DNA from: Chloroflexi bacterium UBA6077
Lineage (GTDB): Bacteria > Chloroflexota > UBA6077
DNA: 64,000 bases
Assembly (NCBI GenBank): GCA_002436065.1
Contig: DIXP01000092.1
Coordinates: 1 to 64,000, forward strand
Direction: 5' to 3'
Part shown: in pieces, positions 52,868 to 61,816 of the stretch
How positions within the stretch are numbered: the first letter of the stretch is position 1
How the letters are laid out: each line of letters opens with the position of its first letter
Notes under the pieces: generated by a model
Seen by the model: the letters and a program-made list of their open reading frames with translations, nothing else
Database searches by the model: none
Told to the model about the DNA's origin: nothing
Position numbers and translations under genes: made by a program

Positions 52868-53863
52868 ATGCCAAAGATCTACTACGACACAGATGCGGAC
52901 CTAGGACTCTTAGCGGGCAAGACCGTCGCCGTCATCGGCTACGGCAGCCAGGGACATGCTCACTCCCTCAACCTCAAGGAGAGCGGAGTGAATGTGGTGG
53001 TGGGGCTGTACGAGGGTAGCCCCTCCTGGACCAAGGCCCAGGCCGCGGGACTGAAGGTGATGACGGTCGCCCAGGCCGCCGCTGCTGCCGACACCATTAT
53101 GGTGGTGGTCCCGGATCAGCACCATAAGAAGGTGTATGAGGAGTCCATCAAGCCCAACCTGAAGCCGGGCAATACGCTCATGTTCGCCCACGGCTTCGCC
53201 ATCCATTACAGCCAGGTAGTCCCGCCGCCCGACGTGGACGTGAGCATGATCGCCCCGAAGAGCCCTGGGCACATGATGCGGGATGTGTATGTTGCCGGCG
53301 AGGGCGTTCCTGCCCTTATCGCCGTGTACCAGGACGTCTCCGGGAGAGCCAAGGAGAACGCCCTGGCCTATGCCAAGGGCGTGGGTTCGACTCGCGCGGG
53401 CGTGCTGGAGACCACCTTCCGAGAGGAGACGGAGACCGACCTCTTCGGCGAGCAGGCCGTGCTGTGTGGCGGGGTGACTGCCCTGATCAAGGCTGGATTC
53501 GACACCCTGGTAGAGGCTGGGTATGCGCCGGAATCCGCCTACTTCGAGTGCCTGCACGAGCTGAAGCTGATCGTGGATCTGATATACAAGGGCGGCATGG
53601 GGCTGATGCGCTACTCCGTCAGCGACACGGCAGAGCAAGGCGACTACACTGCCGGCTCGAAGATCATCGACGAGCATGTGCGCGAGGCGATGCGGAAGAT
53701 GTTGAAGGAGATCCAGGATGGCACCTGGGCCAGCAACTGGATACAGGAGAATCAGGCCGGCCGGCCCAACTTCTACGCGATGCGCCGACTGGAAGCTCAG
53801 CATCCCATCGAGAAGGTCGGCAAGGAGCTGCGCTCCATGATGGTATGGCTGAATAAGAAATAG
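52868..53863 (+). CDS. ilvC: Ketol-acid reductoisomerase
   Basis: This 331-aa class I enzyme isomerises and reduces acetolactate or acetohydroxybutyrate with NADPH and Mg. The Rossmann motif is VIGYGSQGHAHSLNL near residue 20, and the knotted C-terminal domain has the metal residues in ETDLFGEQAVLCGG and the conserved YFECLHELKLIVDLIYKGG. A GGAGGAGAAAGG site precedes the ATG at 52868, so the open frame further upstream through the palindrome is not coding. Confidence 0.97.
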   Translation: MPKIYYDTDADLGLLAGKTVAVIGYGSQGHAHSLNLKESGVNVVVGLYEGSPSWTKAQAAGLKVMTVAQAAAAADTIMVVVPDQHHKKVYEESIKPNLKPGNTLMFAHGFAIHYSQVVPPPDVDVSMIAPKSPGHMMRDVYVAGEGVPALIAVYQDVSGRAKENALAYAKGVGSTRAGVLETTFREETETDLFGEQAVLCGGVTALIKAGFDTLVEAGYAPESAYFECLHELKLIVDLIYKGGMGLMRYSVSDTAEQGDYTAGSKIIDEHVREAMRKMLKEIQDGTWASNWIQENQAGRPNFYAMRRLEAQHPIEKVGKELRSMMVWLNKK

Positions 53864-53885
53864 TAGATGCGGGGTAGGAACGATT

Positions 53886-53998
53886 CCCTCTCCCGCTGGG
53901 AGAGGGTCAGGGTGAGGGCCGTTCCTCCTGGTGAGGGTGAATCCAGGAGATTACCACCAGGTTCCCCTCACCCCGACCCTCTCCCGCGGGGAGAGGGA
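53886..53998. repeat. Inverted pair of REP-like palindromes between ilvC and leuA
   Basis: One unit is CCCTCTCCC-gct-GGGAGAGGG followed by TCAGGGTGAGGG (53886-53918). The second is CCCCTCACCCCGA followed by CCCTCTCCC-gcg-GGGAGAGGG (53966-53998). They are mirror images with 47 bp between, the arrangement of bacterial interspersed mosaic elements. Confidence 0.85.
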
Positions 53999-54046
53999 GT
54001 AGACGGGTTCCGCTACCCAACAGATGGCTGGGAGGGCCTTACTGAG

Positions 54047-55693
54047 ATGGGAGACCACGTATACATCTTCGACACGACCTTGAGAGACGGTGAGCAGTCG
54101 CCGGGAGCATCGCTCACTTCGGATGAGAAGCTGGAGATCGCCCGGCAGCTTGTGTGGCTTGGTGTCGACATCATGGAGGCCGGGTTTCCCATCGCCTCCC
54201 CGGACGACTTCGAAGCCGTTCGCAGGATCGCGAGGAGCATCAAGGGCGCGGTGGTGTGCGGGCTTGCCCGAGCGGTGCCCGAGGACATCGATCGCTGTTG
54301 GGAGGCGATCCGCGAGGCGGAGAGCCCGAGGATCCACACCTTCATGTCTACGTCGGATATCCACCTGGTGCATCAGTTCCGGAAGAGCCGGGAGGAGGCG
54401 CTGGCGGACATCGACGCCATGGTGAGGCGGGCGAAGGGCTACTGCATGGACGTGGAGTTCTCGCCCATGGACGCCACGCGCACCGATACCGACTTCGTCT
54501 GCAAGTCGTTGGAGACCGCCATCAGCGCTGGCGCCACCACGGTGAACGTTGCGGACACTGTGGGCTACTCTACCCCCGAGGAGTTCGCTGCGCTCATCCG
54601 GACCATTCGGGAGCGGGTGCCTAACATCGACCAGGCGGTCATATCCGTCCACTGCCACAACGATCTGGGTCTGGCCACGGCCAACAGCCTTGCGGCCATT
54701 GTCGCGGGGGCCAGGCAGGCTGAGTGCACCGTGAATGGCATCGGCGAGCGCGCGGGCAACGCATCTCTGGAAGAGATCGTGATGGCGCTTCACACCCGCA
54801 AGGACATCTATGGCCTTACCACGCAGATAAACACCAGGCAGATCGCCAAGGCCAGCCGGATGGTGAGCAACTACACCGGTTTCCTGGTGCAACCCAACAA
54901 GGCGGTCGTGGGCGCCAACGCCTTCGCTCACGAGTCGGGCATACACCAGGACGGTGTCCTGAAGGAGCGCTCCACCTACGAGATCATGGATGCTTCCTCC
55001 ATCGGGCTCAAGAGCGAGTTGGTGATGGGCAAGCATTCCGGGCGCCACGCCCTGCGGGTGCGGCTGGAGGAGCTGGGCTACAAGCTGAGTGGCGACGAGT
55101 TGAACAAGGCGTTTGTCCGCTTCAAGCAGATCGCCGACAAGAAGAAGGAAGTCTCCGATCGCGACCTGGAGGCTATCGTCGCCGACGAGATCCAGCCGGT
55201 GCGTGAGTTCTACAAACTGAAGCTTGCTCAGGTCTCCTGCGGCAACGGCCTGGTACCCACTGCTACTGTGGAGTTGGTGAAGCCGGACGACGAGACCGCG
55301 AGGGCTGTGTCCATCGGCACCGGTCCCGTCGACGCCGCCTACAAGGCGATCGATACCATCGTGAAGCTGCCGGTGCGGCTAATGGAGTACACCGTGCACG
55401 CCGTGACGGGTGGGATCGATGCCCTGGGCGAGGTGACCGTCCGGATTCAGGACGACGGCAAGACCTACGTCGGACATGGCGCCGACATGGACATCGTGGT
55501 GGCCTCGGTCAAGGCATATCTCACGGCCCTGAACAAGGCTGTGGCCAACCGGCCGGTGGAGCAGGTTGAGGAAGATGCGCAGAAGGTGGATCTGGTTGTC
55601 CCGGCGACGACCCTGACGGGCCATGGGAAGCGTCGCAGCACCGCCTTCGGTCCCACCACCCCCTTGGGCAGCGCCCTTTGGAACAAGGAGTAA
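54047..55693 (+). CDS. leuA: 2-Isopropylmalate synthase
   Basis: This 548-aa enzyme condenses acetyl-CoA with 2-oxoisovalerate, the committed step of leucine synthesis. The TIM barrel begins FDTTLRDGEQSPGASLTSDEK and contains the metal motif SVHCHNDLGLATANSLAAI and GERAGNASLEEIVMAL. The C-terminal LeuA allosteric domain (about 395-510) should bind leucine. I chose the ATG at 54047 because the frame upstream runs through the REP-like repeats; GGGAGGG lies about 10 nt before it. Confidence 0.96.
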   Translation: MGDHVYIFDTTLRDGEQSPGASLTSDEKLEIARQLVWLGVDIMEAGFPIASPDDFEAVRRIARSIKGAVVCGLARAVPEDIDRCWEAIREAESPRIHTFMSTSDIHLVHQFRKSREEALADIDAMVRRAKGYCMDVEFSPMDATRTDTDFVCKSLETAISAGATTVNVADTVGYSTPEEFAALIRTIRERVPNIDQAVISVHCHNDLGLATANSLAAIVAGARQAECTVNGIGERAGNASLEEIVMALHTRKDIYGLTTQINTRQIAKASRMVSNYTGFLVQPNKAVVGANAFAHESGIHQDGVLKERSTYEIMDASSIGLKSELVMGKHSGRHALRVRLEELGYKLSGDELNKAFVRFKQIADKKKEVSDRDLEAIVADEIQPVREFYKLKLAQVSCGNGLVPTATVELVKPDDETARAVSIGTGPVDAAYKAIDTIVKLPVRLMEYTVHAVTGGIDALGEVTVRIQDDGKTYVGHGADMDIVVASVKAYLTALNKAVANRPVEQVEEDAQKVDLVVPATTLTGHGKRRSTAFGPTTPLGSALWNKE

Positions 55694-55980
55694 ACACGAG
55701 TAACCCCTGAAGGAGAGAACGTAGACGAGTTCCCTCTCCCTCAGGGAGAGGGTTAGGGTGAGGGGCATCCCCCTTTCCCAACAAGGGGGGCGGGAAGAGG
55801 GGGACGGACCCCACCCCCCGGCCCCCTCCCCCACGGGGAGAGGGGGAGATGAGGACTCCCTTCCCCCTTGCAAGGGGGAAGGGCCGGGGAAGGGGATAGA
55901 TTGGGACACAACCGAATGGCTCCCCTCACCCCGACCCTCTCCCTCAGGGAGAGGGGGTAGACTTCGTACTTGGAGGCATT
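55694..55980. repeat. Dense array of palindromes between leuA and leuC
   Basis: In 287 bp I see CCCTCTCCCT-c-AGGGAGAGGG (55732-55752) with trailing TTAGGGTGAGGGG; CCCCCTT..AAGGGGG (55769-55789); a CCCCCTCCCC..GGGGAGAGGGGG hairpin (about 55822-55846); a perfect loop-less 26-bp palindrome (55858-55883); and CCCCTCACCCCGA with CCCTCTCCCT-c-AGGGAGAGGG (55923-55955). The outer two units are mirror images. The leuC ribosome site GGAGG follows at the right end. Confidence 0.85.
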
Positions 55981-57243
55981 ATGCCGCAGACAGTTGCTGA
56001 AAAGATCCTGGCCGCTCACAGCGGGCGAGCTGCGGTGGAGGCCGGCGAGCTACTGAACGTCAAGGTAGACTTCGCCATGGCCAACGACATCACTGCGCCG
56101 CCAGCTATAGCTGAGTTCCGCAAGCTGGGTGTCGAACGGGTCTGGGATCCGGACCGAGTTGCCTTGGTTTCGGACCACTTCTGTCCCAATAAGGACATCC
56201 CCTCCGCCACCAACGCCAAGACCAACCGCGAGTTCGCCCTGGAGCAGGGCATCAAGTACCACTTCGATGGCGGGCGAGTCGGGATCGAGCATGCGCTCCT
56301 GCCGGAGCAGGGGTTGGTGGGTCCCGGCGAGGTGGTGCTGGGAGCGGACTCCCATACCTGCACCTACGGCGCCCTGCAGTGCTTCTCCTGCGGTGTTGGC
56401 CACACCGACCTGGCCGTGGCCTGGGCCACCGGCGAAGTGTGGATGAAGGTGCCGCAAAGTCTGAAAATCTCCATCCACGGCCGCAAGGGCAAGTGGATCA
56501 ATGGCAAGGACGTTATCCTCCACATCATCGGCCGGATCGGCGTGGAGGGGGCGAACTACATGGCCATGGAGTACACCGGCGAGGGCATGGCCGAGTTGAC
56601 CATGGAGGATCGCTTCACCATGGCCAACATGTCCACCGAGGCGCAGGCCAAGGTGGGGCTCTACCCCTTCGACGCCCGGACCCGCGAGTTTGTCACCGGC
56701 CGCACCAAGCGACCCTTCACCGTCTACGAGGCCGACCGAGACGCCCGTTATGTGGACGAGGTGGAGGTGGACTTGAGCAAACTTGAGCCGGTGGTGGCCA
56801 TGCCCTACCTGCCCTCCAACGTGAAGGCGGTCCGCGAGGTGGGCAACATCACCATCGATCAGGCGTTCATCGGGGCCTGCACCAACGGCTGGCTCGCGGA
56901 CCTCAGGGTCGCGGCGAGCCTCCTGAAGGGGAAGAGGGTCCATCCCAGCGTGCGCTGCATCGTGATCCCCGCTACCCCCACGATCTACAAGCAGGCCCTC
57001 CAGGAGGGGATCATCCAGACCCTTCTCGACGCCGACTGCGCGGTGAGCACCCCCACCTGCGGGCCCTGCATGGGCGGGCACATGGGAGTGCTGGCGGCCG
57101 GAGAGCGGTGCATCAGCACCAGCAACCGCAACTTCCGAGGTCGCATGGGCCACGTGGAGTCGGAGCTGTACCTGGCGAGCCCGGCGGTGGCGGCAGCTTC
57201 GGCCGTTCTGGGTAGGATCGCTCATCCGGAGGAGATAGCATGA
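55981..57243 (+). CDS. leuC: 3-Isopropylmalate dehydratase large subunit
   Basis: This 420-aa [4Fe-4S] subunit isomerises 2- to 3-isopropylmalate with LeuD. Cluster cysteines lie in IGACTNGWL and TPTCGPCMGGHMG; GADSHTCTYGALQCFSCGVGHTDLA and the catalytic HFCPNKD-like DHFCPNKDIPSA region are present. At 420 residues it is the short archaeal/bacterial (HacA/LeuC-2) type. GGAGG lies 5 nt before the ATG, and its stop overlaps the leuD start. Confidence 0.96.
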   Translation: MPQTVAEKILAAHSGRAAVEAGELLNVKVDFAMANDITAPPAIAEFRKLGVERVWDPDRVALVSDHFCPNKDIPSATNAKTNREFALEQGIKYHFDGGRVGIEHALLPEQGLVGPGEVVLGADSHTCTYGALQCFSCGVGHTDLAVAWATGEVWMKVPQSLKISIHGRKGKWINGKDVILHIIGRIGVEGANYMAMEYTGEGMAELTMEDRFTMANMSTEAQAKVGLYPFDARTREFVTGRTKRPFTVYEADRDARYVDEVEVDLSKLEPVVAMPYLPSNVKAVREVGNITIDQAFIGACTNGWLADLRVAASLLKGKRVHPSVRCIVIPATPTIYKQALQEGIIQTLLDADCAVSTPTCGPCMGGHMGVLAAGERCISTSNRNFRGRMGHVESELYLASPAVAAASAVLGRIAHPEEIA

Positions 57244-57737
57244 AGCTGACAGGACGAGCCTGGAAGTACCGCGCGAATGTAGACACCGACGTCATCATCC
57301 CAGCTCGCTACCTCATGGAGTTCAGGGCGGAGGAGTTGGCCAAGCACTGCATGGAGGACCTGGATCCTACCTTTGTGCAAGAGGTGCGCAAGGGCGATGT
57401 GATCGTGGCCGGCCGCAGCTTCGGCATCGGCTCCTCCCGCGAGCATGCGCCCGTGGCTATCAAGGCCTCGGGCATCGCGGCCGTCATTGCCCCCTCCTAC
57501 GCCCGCATCTTCTATCGCAACGCCATCAACGTCGGGCTGCCGGTGGTCGAGTGCGACGGGATCGACGAGGATGTGGAGAAGGGGGACGAGGTGGAGGTCG
57601 ATCTGACCGAGGGCACGGTGCGGAACAGCCGCACCGGCAACGTCTTCCGGTTCAAGCAGTACCCGGACTTCATGTTGAAGATCATTGAGGCGGGCGGCCT
57701 AGTGAACTACACGAGGGAGAAGCTGAGAGCGGGCTGA
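57240..57737 (+). CDS. leuD: 3-Isopropylmalate dehydratase small subunit
   Basis: This 165-aa swivel-domain subunit completes the LeuC active site. The arginine loop is GRSFGIGSSREHAPVAIKASG and the start RAWKYRANVDTDVIIPARYL is typical of the small, LeuC-2-associated type. The ATG overlaps the leuC stop (ATGA) behind GGAGGAG. It ends the operon; leuB is not in the window. Confidence 0.96.
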   Translation: MKLTGRAWKYRANVDTDVIIPARYLMEFRAEELAKHCMEDLDPTFVQEVRKGDVIVAGRSFGIGSSREHAPVAIKASGIAAVIAPSYARIFYRNAINVGLPVVECDGIDEDVEKGDEVEVDLTEGTVRNSRTGNVFRFKQYPDFMLKIIEAGGLVNYTREKLRAG

Positions 57738-57776
57738 CGCCCGTTCTGGTTGCGGCGACTGCTGGTGATCGTATTG

Positions 57777-57818
57777 CACGCCGAGCAGGTCCGGCGGATG
57801 CCGGACCTGCTCGGCGTG
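57777..57818. terminator. Bidirectional hairpin between leuD and the VOC-protein gene
   Basis: Exact 18-nt arms (57777-57794 and 57801-57818) surround a 6-nt loop in the convergent space. No T-run follows on either strand, but the position fits a shared terminator for both operons. Confidence 0.75.
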
Positions 57819-57847
57819 TTGATAGCCGAAAGAGAGCCTCCGTCTCC

Positions 57848-58252
57848 CTATGTGGTGCTGCTCTTTCGCTCGAGCAGTTCGATGCGCAGGTTGTCCGGCC
57901 CTCGCATGAAAGCGATGCGCAGACCGGAGCCGAAATCTTGGGGCTCGAGGTCGAAGCCGATTCCCCGCTGCTTGAATACCTTGACGGCAGCATCGAGATC
58001 CTTAACCCTGAGGCCGAAGTGCTCCTCGCCATATCGCGGTATCGCCGCGATCTCCAGGTTCTCGTCAGGGCGAGCCGGACGCATGAGGATTTCCACACCG
58101 GCCACGCGCAGCTTCGTGACTGGCGTGCCCAGCGATTCGAAGCGATTCACCAACTCCGCCCCTACACCCTCGATGAACCACTGCTCAGTCGTGGGCAGAT
58201 CCGTGCACATAATGTGGATGTGGTCAAACTCGTAGTCTACGTGCCCTTCCAT
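57848..58252 (-). CDS. VOC (glyoxalase/bleomycin resistance) superfamily protein
   Basis: This 134-aa metal-dependent protein has two beta-alpha-beta-beta-beta modules: YEFDHIHIMCTDLPTTEQWF with a likely metal His, and HFGLRVKDLDAAVKVFKQRG, ending in a Glu strand NLRIELLE. It could be an isomerase/epimerase, lyase or ring-cleavage enzyme. GAGGAG precedes the ATG. It is the last gene of the minus-strand operon with the TPP enzyme, 44 nt downstream of it. Confidence 0.88.
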   Translation of the reverse strand: MEGHVDYEFDHIHIMCTDLPTTEQWFIEGVGAELVNRFESLGTPVTKLRVAGVEILMRPARPDENLEIAAIPRYGEEHFGLRVKDLDAAVKVFKQRGIGFDLEPQDFGSGLRIAFMRGPDNLRIELLERKSSTT

Positions 58253-58296
58253 CTCGTCTCCTCAAACTAGCGCTTCATGTCCGATCTATTGCCCCC

Positions 58297-59952
58297 CTAC
58301 CACCATTGAGGCTGGATATCGAGGTCGGTGACGACGTCGATCAAGGCAGGCCGCTTAGAGGCCAGTGCCTCGTCGAGGGCCGGCCGGATGTCGTCTGGCT
58401 TCTCGACGCGGATACCCACGCAGCCCATGTTCTGGGCGACGGCCGCCAGGTTGCCCGGCTCGAACACCCACATCTCGTGAGCCCTGCCGCGCTGGGCGCC
58501 ACCGTAGGCTCGGTCGAAGCCCCTGCGTACCTGCTGCAGGGCGCCGTTGTTGTTGACCACGACGACAGTCGCGATGCCGAAGCGGGCAGCGGTCTCCAGC
58601 TCACTCATATGGTAGTAGAAGCCGCCATCACCGGTGAAGCAGACTACCGCCTTGTCTGGGAGCGCGCACTTGACGCCCAGGGAGGCGGGGAAGGCCCAGC
58701 CCAGGTGGCCGGCGCAGCGGATGTAGCGCTGGCCGGGCTTGTTGAGATCGATCATGGTGCCGCTCCAGATCGCGGCATGCCCGGTGTCGGAGACCACCAC
58801 GCCGCCTTCTGGCAGGAACTCGGTGATTTCTTTGCAGAGCCGTTCGGGGCGAATAGGGGTTGCCTCGGAGGCGAGGGCCGGTGCCTTCTCCGCCTTCCAG
58901 GCTGCCAGGTCGGCCTGGGCCTTCTCCGTCCAGGCCGACTTACCTGCGGCTTGCACCATCTCGACCAGTCGTGCCAGGGAGACCTTCGCATCGCCCACGA
59001 TCCCAACCTTGGGCGGGTAGTTGCGACCGATCTCTTCAGCCTCGATGTCCAGCTGGATGACCGGGGTGCCGGGGACGGGGGTAAGCCAGTTCTTGGTGGC
59101 GAGACCGCCAGTTCGGCTTCCTATGAAGAAGACCAGGTCGGCCTCCTCGACGAACTCGTTGGTGCTCCATCGACCGTAGGATCCGACCATGCCGACGTTC
59201 AGGTAATGGTTCTCCGGGATCGCAGCCTTACCGGTGGGCGTGGTGGCCACCGGGATGTTGAGCTTCTCGGCGAGCTTCCGCAGCTCGGCAGATGCGCCCG
59301 ACGCATGGACTCCACCACCGGCCACGATCACAGGCTTCTTGGAGGAGGTGAGCAGGGCAGCGGCCTCCTGGAGGGCGGACAGCTCGGACTCGGGTCGGTA
59401 TGCAGGGAAGTGCTTGAAGCGCTCTTCGATGATCACCTGGAATTCGCCGTCGCCATTGACCCCCTCACCCAACCGGCCGGGGAACTCCAGGTGTACGGGG
59501 CCCGGGGTGCCGGTGACGGCGGCTCGGAACGCCTGGCGCAGTAGGTCAGGGAGCCGACTGGGCTTCTCGACCATGGCGTTGAACTTGGTGACCGGCTCGT
59601 ACATGGAGAAGTCGTCGACGACCTGGTAGAGGTACTTGTAGCGGAAGTCCGGCTGAGGGCCGCCGGAGATGGCAATCACGGGTGAACTGGAAAGGTAGGC
59701 ATCGCGCAGGCCCGCGGCCAGGTTGGCCGAGCCCACGGACTGGCCCATGCAGAGGCCGGGGCCCTTGGATGCTCGGGCGTAGCCGTCGGCCATGTAGGCC
59801 GCGGCGATCTCGTGGTGAGTCGTTACTCGCCGGATGCCTAGGTCCTCCATGGCCGCCATGGAGGGGGTGAAGATGGCGGGCACCATGAAGAGGTGGGTGA
59901 TGCCATAGCCGTGGACGGTCTCGGCAAAGAACTGTGAGGTGGTGGTGGCCAT
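58297..59952 (-). CDS. TPP-dependent enzyme of the acetolactate synthase-like family
   Basis: This protein of about 551 aa has the N-terminal pyrimidine domain with catalytic Glu (HHEIAAAYMADGYARAS), a central domain, and a C-terminal PP domain with TGDGGFYYHMSELETAARFGIATVVVVNNN. It differs from the anabolic IlvB in this window and has no small subunit, so it is probably a catabolic 2-oxoacid decarboxylase, carboligase or sulfo/glyoxylate-type enzyme. I take the ATG at 59952; the ATG at 59982 is possible, since GGGAGGT lies rather far upstream of the former. It lies 66 nt after the alcohol dehydrogenase gene. Confidence 0.9.
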   Translation of the reverse strand: MATTTSQFFAETVHGYGITHLFMVPAIFTPSMAAMEDLGIRRVTTHHEIAAAYMADGYARASKGPGLCMGQSVGSANLAAGLRDAYLSSSPVIAISGGPQPDFRYKYLYQVVDDFSMYEPVTKFNAMVEKPSRLPDLLRQAFRAAVTGTPGPVHLEFPGRLGEGVNGDGEFQVIIEERFKHFPAYRPESELSALQEAAALLTSSKKPVIVAGGGVHASGASAELRKLAEKLNIPVATTPTGKAAIPENHYLNVGMVGSYGRWSTNEFVEEADLVFFIGSRTGGLATKNWLTPVPGTPVIQLDIEAEEIGRNYPPKVGIVGDAKVSLARLVEMVQAAGKSAWTEKAQADLAAWKAEKAPALASEATPIRPERLCKEITEFLPEGGVVVSDTGHAAIWSGTMIDLNKPGQRYIRCAGHLGWAFPASLGVKCALPDKAVVCFTGDGGFYYHMSELETAARFGIATVVVVNNNGALQQVRRGFDRAYGGAQRGRAHEMWVFEPGNLAAVAQNMGCVGIRVEKPDDIRPALDEALASKRPALIDVVTDLDIQPQWW

Positions 59953-60018
59953 GGTGTTGCTTCGTGACCTCCCAAAAATCATTGTCTTTTGCCTGTGAGC
60001 GTTGTGGTCGCATGACGT

Positions 60019-61224
60019 TCAGAGCAGCCTGCTGTAATCGCCCTCATAGCAGGCAAGGTAGAGCTTCACCAACTCCTCGCGGGTTGGGCGTCTAGGGTTC
60101 TCCAGGGTGCCTGGAAAGCTCTCGGATCTGACGGCGAAGCCCTCCACCATAGGTAGATAGGAGTCGGCGGGGATTCCCGCCTCCCTGAAGCTGTTTGGAA
60201 TGCCTATCTCTGCCCTTATCTCCCGGACCCGACTGATGAGGAATTTCGTAGCCTCCCCGCCCTTCTGGCCGGTGTAGCCCAGGTTTCGGGCGATATGGAC
60301 GAAGGCGTCCGTACAGACGGCACCGTTGTAGCGGAGCACATAGGGAAGAGCCACGCCCAGGGTGCGGCCGTGAGTCAGCCCGAAGGCAGGGCCGACCTTG
60401 TTGGCGACGGAATGGCACAGCCCGCTTCCACTGTTGGCTACGGCGACGCCGGCGATCGTTGCACCGTAGTGCAGATGTTGCTGCGCCTCGGGTTCCCTAC
60501 GCGAGAAGGCTGGGCCCAGACTTTTCGCGATCAGGACGGTAGCCTGAAGCGAAGCCGCATGGGAGAAGTCGTTGGCTTTGACGTTTACGTAGGACTCCAG
60601 GGCGTGCGTAAGGGCGTCCATACCGGAATCCACCAGCAGTGTCGGCGGCATGGAAGCGGCGATTTCCGGATCCACGATGGCGATGTCGGGAACTAGCGCG
60701 GGATCGAGAATCAGCCACTTAGCGTGGATTGCCGGCTCCGCCAGGACACATGCATGGCTCGCATCCGACCCTGTACCACTGGTTGAGCTAATGGTTATGT
60801 GTGTAGTCCTGGTGAACGGCGGGATAGCCTTTGCGAGGGTTGAGTCTCGACAGGTGATGTCCGAGAAGGCCAGCGTCGGATGCTCCAGAAAGATCCGGAA
60901 ACCCTTGCTGGCATCTATGGGAGAACCCCCGCCAAGCCCGACGATCACGTCCGGCTCGAACTCCCTGTGCTCTGCTAGCATCCTCTCCACGGTATCCACG
61001 GACGGTTCGGGCTCTACCTTGTCGAAGAGCCTCGTCTCCATGCCAGCCTCTTGCAGATAGCTGGCGGCACGAGCGGCAACGCCTAGTTTGACCATGGTCT
61101 CGTCCGTGACGAGAAGGGCTCTCTTGCCGGACACCTTTCTCAGCCAAGACACGCTTCCGCAACCCCAAACGATCTCCCTGGGGGTTCGGAAGAGGCCGGG
61201 TTCCGCATTCTGAGATCTCGTCAT
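60019..61224 (-). CDS. Iron-containing alcohol dehydrogenase
   Basis: This 401-aa type III alcohol dehydrogenase should reduce an aldehyde or oxidise an alcohol with NAD(H). GLGGGSPIDASK binds the cofactor and ISSTSGTGSDAS follows. Metal ligands lie in LLVDSGMDALTHALESYV (Asp, His) and GLCHSVANKVGPAFGLTHG (two His). AAGGGAG precedes the ATG. It is upstream of the TPP enzyme and may remove the aldehyde that enzyme releases, or process a lactaldehyde-like product of sugar-acid breakdown. Confidence 0.94.
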   Translation of the reverse strand: MTRSQNAEPGLFRTPREIVWGCGSVSWLRKVSGKRALLVTDETMVKLGVAARAASYLQEAGMETRLFDKVEPEPSVDTVERMLAEHREFEPDVIVGLGGGSPIDASKGFRIFLEHPTLAFSDITCRDSTLAKAIPPFTRTTHITISSTSGTGSDASHACVLAEPAIHAKWLILDPALVPDIAIVDPEIAASMPPTLLVDSGMDALTHALESYVNVKANDFSHAASLQATVLIAKSLGPAFSRREPEAQQHLHYGATIAGVAVANSGSGLCHSVANKVGPAFGLTHGRTLGVALPYVLRYNGAVCTDAFVHIARNLGYTGQKGGEATKFLISRVREIRAEIGIPNSFREAGIPADSYLPMVEGFAVRSESFPGTLENPRRPTREELVKLYLACYEGDYSRLL

Positions 61225-61296
61225 CTGCTACCAAGCTCCCTTCTTCCGTCAGCCAGTCCATTGGGATAGGCAAAGATGCTCAGTCATAGCCTCCCC

Positions 61297-61655
61297 CTAT
61301 CCCAGATAGGCCCGCTTGACCGTCTCGTTGTTGCGGAGTTCCGCGGATGTGCCCTCCATGACGATACGCCCTGTCTCCAGGGCATATACTCGCTTGGCGA
61401 TCTCCAATGCCAGATGAGCTTTCTGTTCTACCAGCAAGATGGTCATACCCTCCCTGTTCAGTTTCGAGAGCACTTCGTATGTCTGTGCTACCAATCTTGG
61501 GGCGAGACCCGAGGAGGGTTCGTCCATCATTAGCAGCCTGGGCTGACTCATCAACGCACGCGCAATGGCCAAAGCCTGTTGCTCACCACCGATCAGTGTT
61601 CCGGCCACCTGGCTCTTCTCGCCGCTGGCCTGCGTATAGGCGATGCCCATCGCCA
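61297..61655 (-). pseudogene. Truncated C-terminal half of a LivF-type ABC ATPase
   Basis: The reading frame carries the LivF C-terminal half: ABC signature as LIGGEQQALAIARALMS (Ser to Ile change in LSGGEQ), Walker B RLLMMDEPSSGLAP, and the end LVEQKAHLALEIAKRVYALETGRIVMEGTSAEL. The N-terminal half with Walker A is missing, so it cannot bind ATP normally. The rest of the liv transporter is absent. The break falls where a MmgE/PrpD-like start ends, indicating a deletion junction. Confidence 0.85.
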
Positions 61656-61739
61656 TCACACCATTATGGCTTCGGCAGGTAAGTTGTCCCATTTGGTCTG
61701 GACGATGTTTTTGACCAGAGTCAACATGAGGTCTGCCAT
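61656..61739 (-). pseudogene. N-terminal fragment of an MmgE/PrpD-family gene
   Basis: A 27-codon frame starts at the ATG at 61739 behind GAGGAGCAGCAAG and reads MADLMLTLVKNIVQTKWDNL and on to LPAEAI, the usual beginning of MmgE/PrpD (methylcitrate dehydratase-like) proteins. It ends at TGA (61658-61656) exactly where the livF fragment begins. The rest of the gene is gone. Confidence 0.6.
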
Positions 61740-61816
61740 CTTGCTGCTCCTCACGCCTTACCACGTTCCCCTGAGCTCTGAGACACAGCGCTGCCGTCTA
61801 CGGACGGGGAGGACTC

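Noticed and set aside
53867..54046. N-terminal extension of leuA
   Set aside because: The frame is open but runs through two REP-like palindromes, and a good start with a ribosome site is at 54047, where homology begins.
55694..55980. CRISPR-like repeat cluster between leuA and leuC
   Set aside because: Units are palindromes in mirrored orientation with uneven spacing and no unique spacers of constant length; no cas genes.
61297..61764. Functional livF gene
   Set aside because: The N-terminal half with Walker A is missing and the remaining ABC signature is altered.
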